Source: Epiperipatus broadwayi
Lineage: Eukaryota; Onychophora; Udeonychophora; Euonychophora; Peripatidae
Assembly: GCA_028023455.1 (NCBI GenBank)
Contig: JAQFVV010006340.1
Span: forward strand, 3,069,711-3,133,710
Direction: 5' to 3'
DNA: 64,000 nt
A program made the position numbers and the translations under genes. This document shows, in pieces, positions 35,069 to 46,901 of the stretch; position 1 is the first letter of the stretch; every line of letters begins with the position of its first letter. The notes beneath the pieces were generated by a model. The model was not told where the DNA came from and did not search any database. It worked only from the letters and a program-made list of their open reading frames with translations.

Positions 35069-36684
35069 ATAATGTATACATATCTGTAAATAGGATACCT
35101 AATTCTGAATGTCCAAATATATTTATTCACATATCTTTCAAGTTATTGTTGGCAATGTGGCACCTTATGATGAGTGTCATTGGGTTTACTTTATTGTAAA
35201 TTTTCCTCAGCAATTTGCAATTAATAACTGTATATTTAAATTTATTTATGTTTATTTTAAAGGGGTTTAATTTTAGGCTAATTGCTTTGTAGTTAGGTTG
35301 ATGCTGGTAGAGGGATATATGGGTGTTTATATCAATGTAATGTGAAAAGTGTTAGCATATAGGGCAAAGCCCAATTGAATGCATGACCCAACAATGTAGT
35401 CATTGAGTTGCAATGGATGTAGATGTATTTCCTGTAACATTCACGCCTTTATATCTATGGATAGAGACTATAAGTCAGCAAATAGACCACTCTCCCACAT
35501 ATGTAGCATTTCTCTTAAATATTATATACATGATTTCTTTGCCAGACAGATGCACATTCCTGTACTGGATGAGGATCATTTCCTTCAAATAATATCGCAC
35601 TGCAGACACACATTCCTGACAGCATGTTTTTATGTTAGCATGTTTATATTGCACTGGTTGTGTCTGTATATATGGAAGCAGTCATTGGGTTGGCTATGAA
35701 CTTTTAGTCTGAGGTTGGATGATTGTTTTTGAAAAGTTTTTTAACTGAGTAATTTCTGTAGCCTATTTAAACTGAACATTATAAAACAAACTTATAAACT
35801 GTCCATCTGTGCAGACTTGCTAAAATAATTTAAATTTAAAAATAATAACAAATTTAAGATTAATTTATTCCTCAATTTTAAATATACATATATGTGCATC
35901 AATAAATGTCTTTTTGGGTGTTATTACTGGCAGTGACTTATTTTATTTTTTTTTATATTAAAAATATTTTTTTTAGAATTTAAATCTTTTCTTTATTAAA
36001 ATGTTTAAGAAGTTATTTATTATAAATCTCTGAATTTCCTAGAGCATTGGATAACAGTCAATATATAATTAAAAGTTGGATTTTTCCCAAAGCATATCTG
36101 CATACTATACAAATTTTCTAGGTTCAAATGGCCTGTGGTGCCTTTTATGGCAGATACGATAAGACTCATTATATACCCCGACCATTATGATTGGTGCCCA
36201 ACATGTAGCAATACATTTTAACCATGAGTCCTCTAAATTTTGAAAGATTTATGCCAGTAACATTTATTTTTGAAATGAATAGATTGTGTGTGTGTGTGTT
36301 AATGCAAAGTTATAGTTCAAATATCTTGTAAAAATACTGCCAGTAAGGAAAATTGTGCATGTATAAATAAATGCTTGGAATAAAACATAATAATTAATAT
36401 AAATAATAATTTAAAAAAAAAAAAAGTCTAAAATCTAACTGTTTAACTTGCCTAAATAATATTGAAATGCAGGAAAAAGGGACTCTTGAAGGACGATGCA
36501 TAATCTCAGCTGGGGTAGAAAGGAAAGAAGAGTCAGCATTTTTTTTGTAATTACTAGCCAAAGTTTTTTTTTTTTAAATTTTAGTATATAATCAATTTGT
36601 GTAACATAATTACTAACACTAAGTAAATTCTTTTTTTAATGTTTTTGTTTTTGAGGAAGTACACTGATATGTAATGGTATACAT
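35069..36684. other. AT-rich spacer between the two 1-kb copies
   Basis: No gene recognised. The 98-codon frame at 35403-35699 has no recognisable domain and is not supported by splice signals. A short (GT)n lies near 36286-36299. Confidence 0.5.
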
Positions 36685-37742
<1,058 letters not shown>

Positions 37743-37747
<5 letters not shown>

Positions 37748-38082
37748 CCATGGGTTTGCCCAAGGCTCCATTAGATTTAGACTTAGCTATGTAAGCAGTG
37801 TTTAATAAAAATTTTCCTCATGAGCTGTATAATTTTTTCCAGCAGATAAGCTTTCTAGCCAATGATAGGTTTGAGCCCAAGTTGTATTCTTAGGGATTGC
37901 ATAGTTTTACTTAGTAGGCAAACTAAACATTTTGTTATAAAAGATTTCTAAGCAAAAAATTGTTTTATTTAGTATTGATTCATAAGACAATTTAATAGCC
38001 AAAGAAATAATTGAGAAAATTATAGATTATCAATATTTCAACATCACTTTAATAGTTGGAGATTAGAAAGAAGGGAGGGGGT
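37743..38082. other. Unassigned stretch before the LTR-like block
   Basis: Slightly less AT-rich than surroundings; no gene recognised. It could be the 3' part of an element whose LTR follows, but no polypurine tract is convincing beyond 'agaaagaagggaggggg' at about 38066-38082, which is suggestively placed immediately before the LTR-like start. Confidence 0.35.
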
Positions 38083-39117
38083 TGTGAAATTTACAAAACT
38101 ACTTTGGAGAGTGAAAATAGATAATTGTAATTTTACAATAACAGGTTAAAACTCAATAATTTGTAAAATCAAATTGTAAAAAAAAATCAATAATTAATCA
38201 GAGTATTGAGCAATCAGTCTAATTAGAATTGTATGTGTGAGTGATGTGTGTATGTATATGATTTAGTTGTGAATTTTGATTAAAAGGTTAATGATTGAAT
38301 AATAATTATCATGTGTTCTATCGCGGGGAACTCCTTTAAAGAAGAATTAATTTGTTATAATAGTTTATTCATAGCAGCCAAAATTGTGATCAAGATTCTG
38401 GGTTTGTAGTTTGGTTGCTATACATTTTTTTATTATTATTAAAGAAAAAAGGGGGAAGAGCTTTCTTTCATTTATTCTTAGGGGAGAGTTTTCTTTCATT
38501 TGTTCTTTGGGGAGATTTCCATGAGCAGAAAATTACTAAAGTAAATTAAGTGATATCTGTGACACAGGAATGTATAAGTTTAAAAACAATGGGTGATCAA
38601 TCCATTGGAATCCAGACATGAATTTGGCAGGTCAGTCATTCAGGAGGGGATAAGTTTAAAACAACAACAAAAAAACAATAGACAATTAATCAAGGAAAAC
38701 ACAGACATAAATAGTTTGGAAGGTCAACCATTCAGGGGGGGATGAAGAAACCCAGACAATATAAGAGCTTGATTTGTCTTTAGGGGGTGAGCTAACTCTC
38801 TCTGTCTTGGCTGGATCTTTCATCATCAGTTATCCCAAGAAGCCTCAATAACAGGTTAAAGGAAAATTTAAAAAAAGAGAGAGAAAAGAAATTGTTTGTT
38901 GTTAATTTTCTGTTCTGTCTCCTGAATGATAAAACTTAGCCAAATTTAATAACATTAGTAAAAAATGACTGTTAAGTAAGTGTATATTAGGCATGCAACC
39001 CATTCTCCTGAAATTAATCAACTTCATGATTTGTCTTACATCTAAATATACCTAATTTATCAGGAATTGGCAAATGATGCAACTTAAACTACAGAGAAAA
39101 TTAGTTTTGATTTCACA
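38083..39117 (+). mobile_element. Possible 1-kb LTR
   Basis: The block starts TGTGAAAT and ends ATTTCACA, perfect 8-bp inverted ends of TG...CA type. A purine-rich tract (agaaagaagggaggggg) lies just before it, as a polypurine tract would before a 3' LTR. Inside are tandem promoter-like repeats (aggtcaaccattcagg and ggtcagtcattcagg; ctttcatttattctt and ctttcatttgttctt) and a TATA-like TATAAGAGC at about 38760. No second LTR or protease, RT or integrase was found, so this may be a solo or single LTR. A 5-bp target duplication is not evident. Confidence 0.35.
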
Positions 39118-40218
39118 ACTAGGGTGGAACTGAACACTACAATATCATATGAAGCATTGAACCTTAACACTATAATCTCATATGAAGCATCAAATCATTC
39201 ATAAGTGAACTAAGAAGTACATCAATAAGTGGACTTATACATGTCAAAAATTAAAAGCAAATTCTTTTCAGCTGTAAAGGTGTAGTTAATCCCCAGAACC
39301 CAAAATAGAGAAAATCTTACAATCAGCATGAAAACTTGGTTACATTTTGGCATAGCTATCACTTAAATACATTTCTTTTCCATCAATCAAGAGGTCATCT
39401 TATCCTCCAAAGGTTAGCTCCACCCTTTGCACTCATTTAATTAGAGAACAAATATTCAAAAAATCTTTTATTGAAAAAAAAATCATTTAGATTTTCTAAA
39501 TCAAATCAAATCAAATAAAAGAATATTTAAAAAAGTTTTACACTATTGAAAGAAATGAATGTTAATTAATCAGTAAAATAAAATAGTTGATAACACAATT
39601 TAATTTGTCAAATAATTCACTAATCCAGATATCCATTAATCACTCAAAATATATTTACATCTGTTATTAGAGATATTTATTGCAATTTTAAATGTTTTAT
39701 TGTAGAATGTAAAATTTTATATCGTAATTAAATATAAAAATGGAATTGAAAGATGATATAGACATACATGCATATATATATTCTGCTATATGAATACTAA
39801 ACTATCCTAACTAAAATATGATTCACATGGCTATGAGTTAGATATACTTCACTGATTAGATTACTTATACATGGATAGGTGTGTCCATGAGTACATAGAT
39901 CACAAAACTATCTAAACAAATACCAACCACTATTCTACAAATAAATAAACAAATTTACATCAATTTAACTTGAATATCAACAATTCCTGTAATAATCCAC
40001 TCCCATTTCTTGCATTAAATATTTCATCAAATATAATAATCATAATAAATGCTTATAAAAATTTCCACTAACATTCATAAGCAACTCTCACATAAGGTTT
40101 TAGACCATTAACAGAAAAATTTTATAAATTTAGTGCTATTTCACTTTTTTTTAATTAAATGTGGTTATTTACCACTGACCCAGTATACTTTAATTACTTT
40201 ATCCCATTCAGAAGGTCA
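39118..40218. other. AT-rich stretch, no recognised feature
   Basis: A short local duplication ('acactacaatatcatatgaagcat' split by a base, then 'acactataatctcatatgaagcat') lies at 39133-39190. Nothing else is supported. Confidence 0.5.
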
Positions 40219-40362
40219 CTATATATATATATGAAAAACAAAAAACAAGTTAAAAACTTGCTAATGCTTGTATTTATGTCAACAGATGGCGTTCTACCAA
40301 AAACACCATCAAGCATATGTTTACATAAACGTCAGAGCATGCATTCACTATCTCTAACTTTA

Positions 40363-40420
40363 ATTCCACTTTCAGATCATGATTTCAAGCTATTTGCTAT
40401 CATCAGTGAAAGACAGGAAT
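40363..40420 (-). ncRNA. Type I hammerhead ribozyme, family C' copy 1
   Basis: Same 58-nt layout as family C but with the core CTGATGA in place of CTGACGA; the variable seventh core base tolerates this. Stem I (CTTTCA/TGAAAG and ATTCC/GGAAT), stem II, GAAA and stem III palindrome ATCATGAT are all unchanged. Confidence 0.8.
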
Positions 40421-40761
40421 TTTAGAAACTAGATCTAAACACAAACTCTGAGCGTTTATGAAACAGTTTCTATTCAGCTTGCAAGCGTGAATCTTTTAGA
40501 CATGTAATGTCTTCAAACTCAGCATAGCAAGCCAGATAGCTACATGGGTCTGATCTTAGTTCAGTATCACCACATAGTAGAAGCCTCTGCAATATATATC
40601 ATTGCTAGAAAGACCTCAAAGGTACATTTATGAAAAACAAAAAACAAGTTAAAAACTTGCTAACGCTTGTATTTATGTCAACAGATAACATTCTACCAAA
40701 AACACCATCAAGCGTATGTTTACATAAACGTCAAAGCATGCATTCACTATCTCTAACTTTA

Positions 40762-40819
40762 ATTCCACTTTCAGATCATGATTTCAAGCTATTTGCTATC
40801 ATCAGTGAAAGACAGGAAT
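40762..40819 (-). ncRNA. Type I hammerhead ribozyme, family C' copy 2
   Basis: Identical to copy 1, 399 bp further on. Cleavage at both would release a 399-nt RNA. Confidence 0.8.
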
Positions 40820-41190
40820 TTTAGAAACTAGATCTAAACACAAACTCTGAGCATTTATGAAACAGTTTCTATTCAGCTTGCAAGCATGAATCTTTTAGAC
40901 ATGTAATGTCTTTGGTAGAATGCCATCTGTTGACATAAATACAAGCGTTAGCAAGTTTTAACTTGTTTTTTTGTTTTTCATAAATGTACCTTTGAGGTCT
41001 TTCTAGCAATGATATATATTGCAGAGGCTTCTACTATGTGGTGAAGCTGAACTGAGATCAGACCCATGTAGCTATCTGGCTTGCTATGCTGAGTTTGAAG
41101 ACATTACGTGTCTAAAAGATTCACGCTTGCAAGCTGAATAGAAACTGTTTCATAAACGCTCAGAGTTTGTGTTTAGATCTAGTTTCTAAA

Positions 41191-41248
41191 ATTCCTGTCT
41201 TTCACTGATGATAGCAAATAGCATGAAATCATGATCTGAAAGTGAAAT
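41191..41248 (+). ncRNA. Hammerhead ribozyme, family C' inverted copy (weakened)
   Basis: Core CTGATGA at 41205-41211 and GAAA are intact. A stem II base is changed (AGCAT in place of AGCTT before GAAA), which breaks one of three pairs, and stem I outer GGAAT is GAAAT. Probably less active than the direct copies. Confidence 0.6.
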
Positions 41249-41333
41249 TAAAGTTAGAGATAGTGAATGCATGCTCTGACGTTTATGTAAACATACGCTT
41301 GACGGTGTTTTTGGTAGAATGCCATCTGTTGAC

Positions 41334-41358
41334 ATATATATATATATATATATATATA
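41334..41358. repeat. (TA)n microsatellite at retrozyme edge
   Basis: Short TA run directly abutting the right end of the family C' array. Confidence 0.9.
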
Positions 41359-41510
41359 CAGAAAAAAGCATTCTACACATAAACAGTATCAAAAATCTGT
41401 ATTTGTTTATTGTCCAAGTTTATGCACCAATTAATTTAGAAATATTTTGTTTAAAATGTTTTATTTATATATCAATCTTAAATGTATTTTATAAAGCAAT
41501 AATTACTTAC

Positions 41511-41546
41511 GTTTCATTTTATCTAGGCTCGAGTAGAAAACAGATT
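41511..41546 (-). CDS. 36-bp micro-exon (copy 2) of an unrecognised minus-strand gene
   Basis: Minus strand: pyrimidine-rich acceptor ending ttattttttag, 36-bp exon, donor GTAAGTAATT. Phase 1 on both sides; reads SVFYSSLDKMK. It aligns base for base in length with the exon at 16485-16520 (SVFSSQVEKMT). About 8.7 kb downstream on the minus strand lies the 339-bp exon with the same phase, so both could belong to one transcript. Protein family not recognised. Confidence 0.6.
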
Positions 41547-44035
41547 CTAAAAAATAATGAATTAGAATAAAAATATATTATTTTTATATAAGCAACATTA
41601 ACTTTATGTTATTAACAGAAAGAATATATTTTTAAAGAAATAATGTAATTAATCATTAGAAAATTTTCATTTACTTAATTTAAAGAAACTTTTATTTAAA
41701 AAATTACCAGTTTATATTTGCAAAACTAGTCTGTTGAAAATCTCTATAATAAGCCTTTAATTACAAAAAGGTAAATGTCTATGTTTTAAATTCAATCTAG
41801 AATCTTTCTATGTGTTTGTTAATCTAATTTTCATGACTTATAAAGCATTTATTGAAAAAAATATGGTCTATAAAATGCGTGTTTAAATAACAATAATGTT
41901 TATTGCCAACTATGAAAACATCAATCACCATTATCATGAAAACAGTAATTGGAATATATGTACAGGTGTGTATATATTTGGTATTTAAAGGTCAAATTCT
42001 GTAAAGCCCTTGACCTTATTAGATAAATGTCCACACTATTGTATTTTAGGTTGTTATTATTTTTGTGGTTGTTCTGCTGATGTTTTTGACCTGAATCTCA
42101 GGTTTATTTCTAAAAAGTATAAACTCCATTCAAAGTAAAAATTAAATGTTAATATACAGTTTAATGGTAAGTTAATATTAATATACACATTTATTATATA
42201 TTTTCAGTTGAACAAGATTTAGTTTTTTTAAAGATAGCTCTATTTTCAATGGCAGTAAATTTATTTATCTCTTTATTATTGCTACTATACTAAAACTTAT
42301 TCTAATTTAGGTCTTCTTAGCCTAAATGCTTTACAAAAGACTGTCTTAGTTGACAGAACATTATATAACTCAACATTTATTCATTTTAACCATCATATGA
42401 TAACCCATAATAAAGCTATCTCATTATGCATTTTAAATATTAAGACATTCTATCTTTTATTAATACACACACTTTTATAATCTTTGTCACTCATACTGAA
42501 ATAGCAAGTGATCTATTAAAATAATCATAATGTGCCAAATAATAGAAGACAGTTGATATAGTTAAATTTCAACAGTTAATAAATGTATCAATATTTTTTA
42601 CTTCTATATCAAAGCAATCATGTTCAAATAATTTTTATCCCCAAAAGATTGATTCATTAATACATAACTTAAAACTACAGTTGGATCTTGAACATTAATC
42701 ACAATGTTATATTTAGCTATTAATACAATTTCACACACATTGCTCTCTTTAATCAAGTTATAATCTTTAGAGTCTCTATAAGCATATTGAACTATAGATA
42801 AAGATGTGTATCCACTTTATTTAAAAAAAATTGTTTTGACAACAAATTCAGATAGTTGATTAATATTGATATTGACGTAGTTTAAGTTTCCATTGCTTTC
42901 ATATATTTGCAATTATAAATTTATCTAGGCTTGAACATTACTAACTTTATTATCTAAGTAATACATAATTTCAGTGGAATTTGAAAGTAATAATTGATTA
43001 TTTGTTAGTCTGCTTTCATAACAGGTTATATTTGTTTGTTTAATAATCTTTATTTAAACTGCTTGGAATTAATAATCTCACTCTAATTTTAAATTCCAAC
43101 TTTTAATTTCTATATAAACATATTGAACAATAGATAAAGATAAATATGCACCTTTATTGTAAAAAGAAGGTTGCCTTAACAATAGATTGAGATTGTAGTA
43201 GTCCAATCAATGACATGAAAAGAGAAGGTCACATCTGACTACAGTCAGAGCTAGGGTCTTCATATAGGATGCTGGAGACGATGTGGTGAAGTACATGACT
43301 CATGATTACACCTATCTTCAATGGACTAGAGTAAAACTTATTCATCAAATTTACATGTAATTTAAGTCAGTTCACCCATATCTCACCATTCTCTTTTGGA
43401 TCCTTTGCTTTAAATTCAGAAAGAATTCATGTTCAACTCTTTTAATAGGGTTGTAGTTACACATAACCATGGTCAGATCAGCCTACCCAAGTTAGCATTC
43501 ATAAATGGCCCTTATTCAAAAACTTTCTAGTATACTGATAATATAATATGTGTGTGCATATATATAGGTAGGGTGGTGGCTTTATAGGTGAATGCAAAGG
43601 CTTATTCAATAAATTAGAGAGACTTTATCTATTCAACATAATTTACATTTATTTATATAAATAAACTTTACTTAAACAGTAAATAAACTTGAATGAATTA
43701 AAGAGATATTAAAAATATTTACAAATGGATATGAGATTATACACACATATTTACAGTTTAAATGTCTGTAATGAACATTTCTAATTAAAATCATACTATT
43801 GGCTTAATTATCCATGTAACTATTTAACTAAAATTAATTTAATATTTAATGTCACCATTGATTCAACTCGTGGCTCAAGTTATAGAGATTTAACTTGCCC
43901 AGAGACCCCCCTCTCATTTATCACACAATAATCAAGAAACATTATCAAATATGATAGCACAGAAGATTTATCCAGGGAGTTAATCATTTATACAAAAATT
44001 AGAAAAGACTTGAGCTAAGACTTTCAAGCTCCCTA
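41547..44035. other. AT-rich stretch, probably intronic or intergenic
   Basis: The first 400 bp resemble 16.52-16.9 kb, part of the duplicated block. A local repeat links about 42720-42850 and 43110-43190 ('atattgaactatagataaagat' and 'atattgaacaatagataaagat', each split by a base). No gene recognised. Confidence 0.5.
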
Positions 44036-44398
44036 TATCTATGCACTCCATCTTATACAACTGATATGCATGACCAAATACATGTGAAAAAAAATAAATG
44101 ATCCTCATTATACTTATTTTGTGCTGAACCAGCACTCATCATTTAGTTCAGATCACCATCTCCCACACATATATACAATCACTGCTCAGTTTATATTAAG
44201 ATAGCAAATCTTAAACATTTAGTGACAACTCTAAATTGTTGCCACCTTAAATTCTTCATGTCATCCATGTCATAGAATATCCAGAGCTGGAATATTCAAA
44301 ACTCTTGTTGATAATAATATTATTTTTATACCCATTTGACTTTAAGTCACTCAGATATTAAAATTTGATGATTTCCTATGTTAATATAAATTGAGCAC

Positions 44399-44431
<33 letters not shown>

Positions 44432-45095
44432 ATCTGTGTGTGTTTGTGGAAAATGATGATCTGGACCAAATGATGAGTGATGGTTCAGCAAAAAATACAT
44501 GTATTGTAAATCATTTATTTTTTTACATGTTTGTGTACCAGTTATATAAGATGGAGTGTATTGCTATAGAGGGCTTAAAATCTGAGTTCAAGTCTCTTCT
44601 AATATGGTTAAATTTACTATAAACAGTAAACTTATATTTGAATTTTACATTTTCAGCCTGTATTCTGTTCACTCCTCTTCTGTATGTTAAAATGTCCATA
44701 TTAAAGTCAAATATGTAAGGGGTCAGAGTAACTTAAGGTCAAAATGAATATGACAATAATATTGGCATTAATGAGAGCTATGACTGTTCTATCATCAGAT
44801 TTTCAGTGATATGAATGGCTGAACAGAAGGAAGGTGGAGAAAGCTGAAGCTTGTCTATTAAAGTTTGAAGATTTGCTTACATAAACTGAGCTATGATTGT
44901 ATAAATATGTGGGAAATGGTGATCTTGACCCATTGATGAATGCAGATTCAGCATGAAGTGCATATATTGGAGAAAATCATTTATCTTTTTTTTACATGTA
45001 TGTGGTCACGTGTATCAGTTGTATAAGATAGAGTGTATATCTGCAAGGAGCTTGAAAGTCTGAGTTCAAATACATGAACTATTGGTGTATGGGAA
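44036..45095. repeat. Inverted cluster of family E repeats with hammerhead-like cores
   Basis: A minus copy (about 44036-44240) is followed by plus copies at about 44430-44605 and 44895-45095. Cores: TCATCAT at 44136-44142 (minus ATGATGA) with a perfect 6-bp hairpin GTGCTG-gtt-CAGCAC but AAAA for GAAA; ATGATGA at 44470-44476 with GTGATGGTTCAGCA and AAAA; TTGATGA at 44933-44939 with ATGC/GCAT and GAAG. CCAA...TTGG flanks can form stem I. Comparing copies, each core position except the first C is intact somewhere, so the ancestor plausibly had a full hammerhead. Copies now look dead. (TA)n/(GT)n at 44398-44432 abuts the middle copy. Confidence 0.45.
44398..44432. repeat. Compound (TA)n(TG)n microsatellite
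   Basis: TA run grading into TG run, next to a family E copy. Confidence 0.9.
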
Positions 45096-45555
45096 CGAAG
45101 CTATATTAATTAAAGCACAAAAATATTTTGGTCAACATGCATTATTTTGTTCCACACTAGATTACAAATATTAATAAAAATGTAATTATTAGAAAAAAGT
45201 CTTTAAAAAGATAATTCTCAATGTAATTATGCATATTATTAGCAGATACGTTTTATAAAATTTTAAAATATAAATTGCATATTATTCTGAAATTTAACAA
45301 AAAAAACTTGTTTTATTTGTAATAAAATTGTAAGGGAGATCTTTTTGATAAGAAACAATGGTAAAATCTGAAAGCAGTGAATAAAAGTAGGTGTCCTAGA
45401 CTTACAAAGGTAATTGCTATTTTAAATGTAAAAGTAAAACTAAAGTAAGAAAGATTGTTTATCAAAAAGTAGTAGTGAATCATTAAACTATGTATATAAT
45501 GCTGTGCCAGTGACATCCTATATTTCTTACACTTTTTATAGTGTAAAGAATTAAT
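45096..45555. other. AT-rich stretch, no recognised feature
   Basis: The 106-codon minus frame at 45313-45633 has no recognisable domain and crosses into the family D repeat, so it is not accepted. Confidence 0.5.
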
Positions 45556-46000
45556 TGCAAGGAAATCAATTTGTATATCACATGACCTAATTTTATAAGC
45601 TTGTATTACAAATATTATATAATGAACATGCAATTGCTCTTAAACAAGCATTCCAGAATATTCCTCTCTTCAGACATGTTTGTAGCTCTGGATAAGTTAT
45701 TAATGCATAGGGTATCTGAACTTGTTTTAGTCCCATATGACTATTTAAATTAGATAGTTGGATTTGAAAACATATGGATGTCTGAAAATTTCAATTTTTT
45801 ACTTAATAGTTAAACATTAGATAAAGTGCTGGGCTTTACCTGTTATTTTAAATCTAATGCTGGAATATTTATCCTAACACTTTACAGATGTTAGCCAGAG
45901 CTAGAAACTAGTCTGAGGATAGGGATATTCTTAAAAGTTTGTTAAGAGCTATTGTCATTGTCATTATATAACAAGTGTAAAGAAATTAATAGGCCACGAA
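45556..46000 (+). repeat. Family D repeat, copy 1 (retrozyme-related, decayed)
   Basis: Aligns with 61725-62060: shared 'cacatgacctaattt'/'cacatgatctaattt', 'aagcttgtatt', 'gttagatagctggatt'-type block, 'ataaagtgctggg', then 'gctagaaactagtctgagg'. Central block resembles families A and C ('tctgaactnagttcagtccnatatag'). Where a hammerhead would lie (about 45883-45922) the core reads CAGATGT rather than CTGANGA, while GAAA and a palindromic ACTAGT stem III followed by C remain. Probably an old, inactive monomer. Confidence 0.5.
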
Positions 46001-46755
46001 AAATATATTTAATTAATAATAAAAATATTTCTTTGCAACATATAATAATCCATAAAGTATAAATATTTATTTATAATAATAATTATCATTTATTTTAATA
46101 TGCTATACTATATTTACAAATATTAACAACTTTATGCACTGATTCATTTTTTTTAAAACTGTTTCTACAATTTTATCATATCAGTTATATTCATTACCCA
46201 ATATCTTTCGTATTCATCAAATGTGGTCTTTATTTACAAGCAGTGTCAATAAAGTAAAACAATATAACTCCATGTTTTGTCCAGGATACTAGGATATATT
46301 ACCCACTTTTCTTAATCTAAAATAGTATTTAAAAATCTGTGTGGAGATACTTAATAAATATTAATATGATAACAGCAAATATTATACAATATAAAAACAC
46401 TTATAACATTAACAATACCAATGCTGGGGTAAGGAAATAACAATTCTTGATACGGATATTATACTGCAAGTTTAAAAATTATAGTGAAGTTATTAATGAA
46501 TTGAAAAACTGAACATGCCTGTGGATATATACCAAAATATATTCTAATATTGAAAGTCTAGGTATAGTGGATAAAGGAAATATGAACTGGCAAAAACACA
46601 AATAAGCATCTGGTACTATATGCAGATGGTGCCAAAGAATGAACCAGTCACACTCTCTTTTATAGAGAGGCTAAATATAGATAAAAGTACTATAATATTT
46701 ATTTAAAATTGCCTCAGAAGTGATATTACTAATAATAAAATGCATGGAATTAATA

Positions 46756-46759
<4 letters not shown>
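46001..46759. other. AT-rich stretch, no recognised feature
   Basis: Nothing supported beyond short AT-rich runs. Confidence 0.5.
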
Positions 46760-46828
<69 letters not shown>

Positions 46829-46832
46829 CAAC

Positions 46833-46901
<69 letters not shown>
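46760..46901. repeat. (TAA)n microsatellite with ACA interruption
   Basis: About 142 bp of AAT repeat with an 'aacaacaac' interruption at 46823-46833. The poly-N, poly-I, poly-L and poly-Y frames here are artefacts of the repeat. Confidence 0.97.

Larger units (their letters stand above)
40232..41336. mobile_element. Retrozyme array, family C' (399-bp period, palindromic)
   Basis: TGAAAAACAAAAAACAAG starts at 40232 and 40631, giving a 399-bp period. The second unit stops near 40915, and an inverted unit (40916-41336) follows. The sequence is clearly related to family C, with scattered differences and small deletions. Left end abuts (TA)n at 40219-40231; right end, at the reversed 'tcaacagatggc' position, abuts (TA)n at 41334-41358. 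The same flip and the same end points as the 29.5 kb array recur here without any adapter match. Each unit carries a hammerhead. Confidence 0.8.

Noticed and set aside
40159-40425. Repeated 'MKNKKQVKNLL...' frames in the 40-kb array
   Set aside because: They exist only because the retrozyme monomer happens to be open in one frame; the direction opposes the ribozyme strand and related families break it.
45313-45633. 106-codon minus-strand frame
   Set aside because: No recognisable domain, and it overlaps the family D repeat on the opposite strand.
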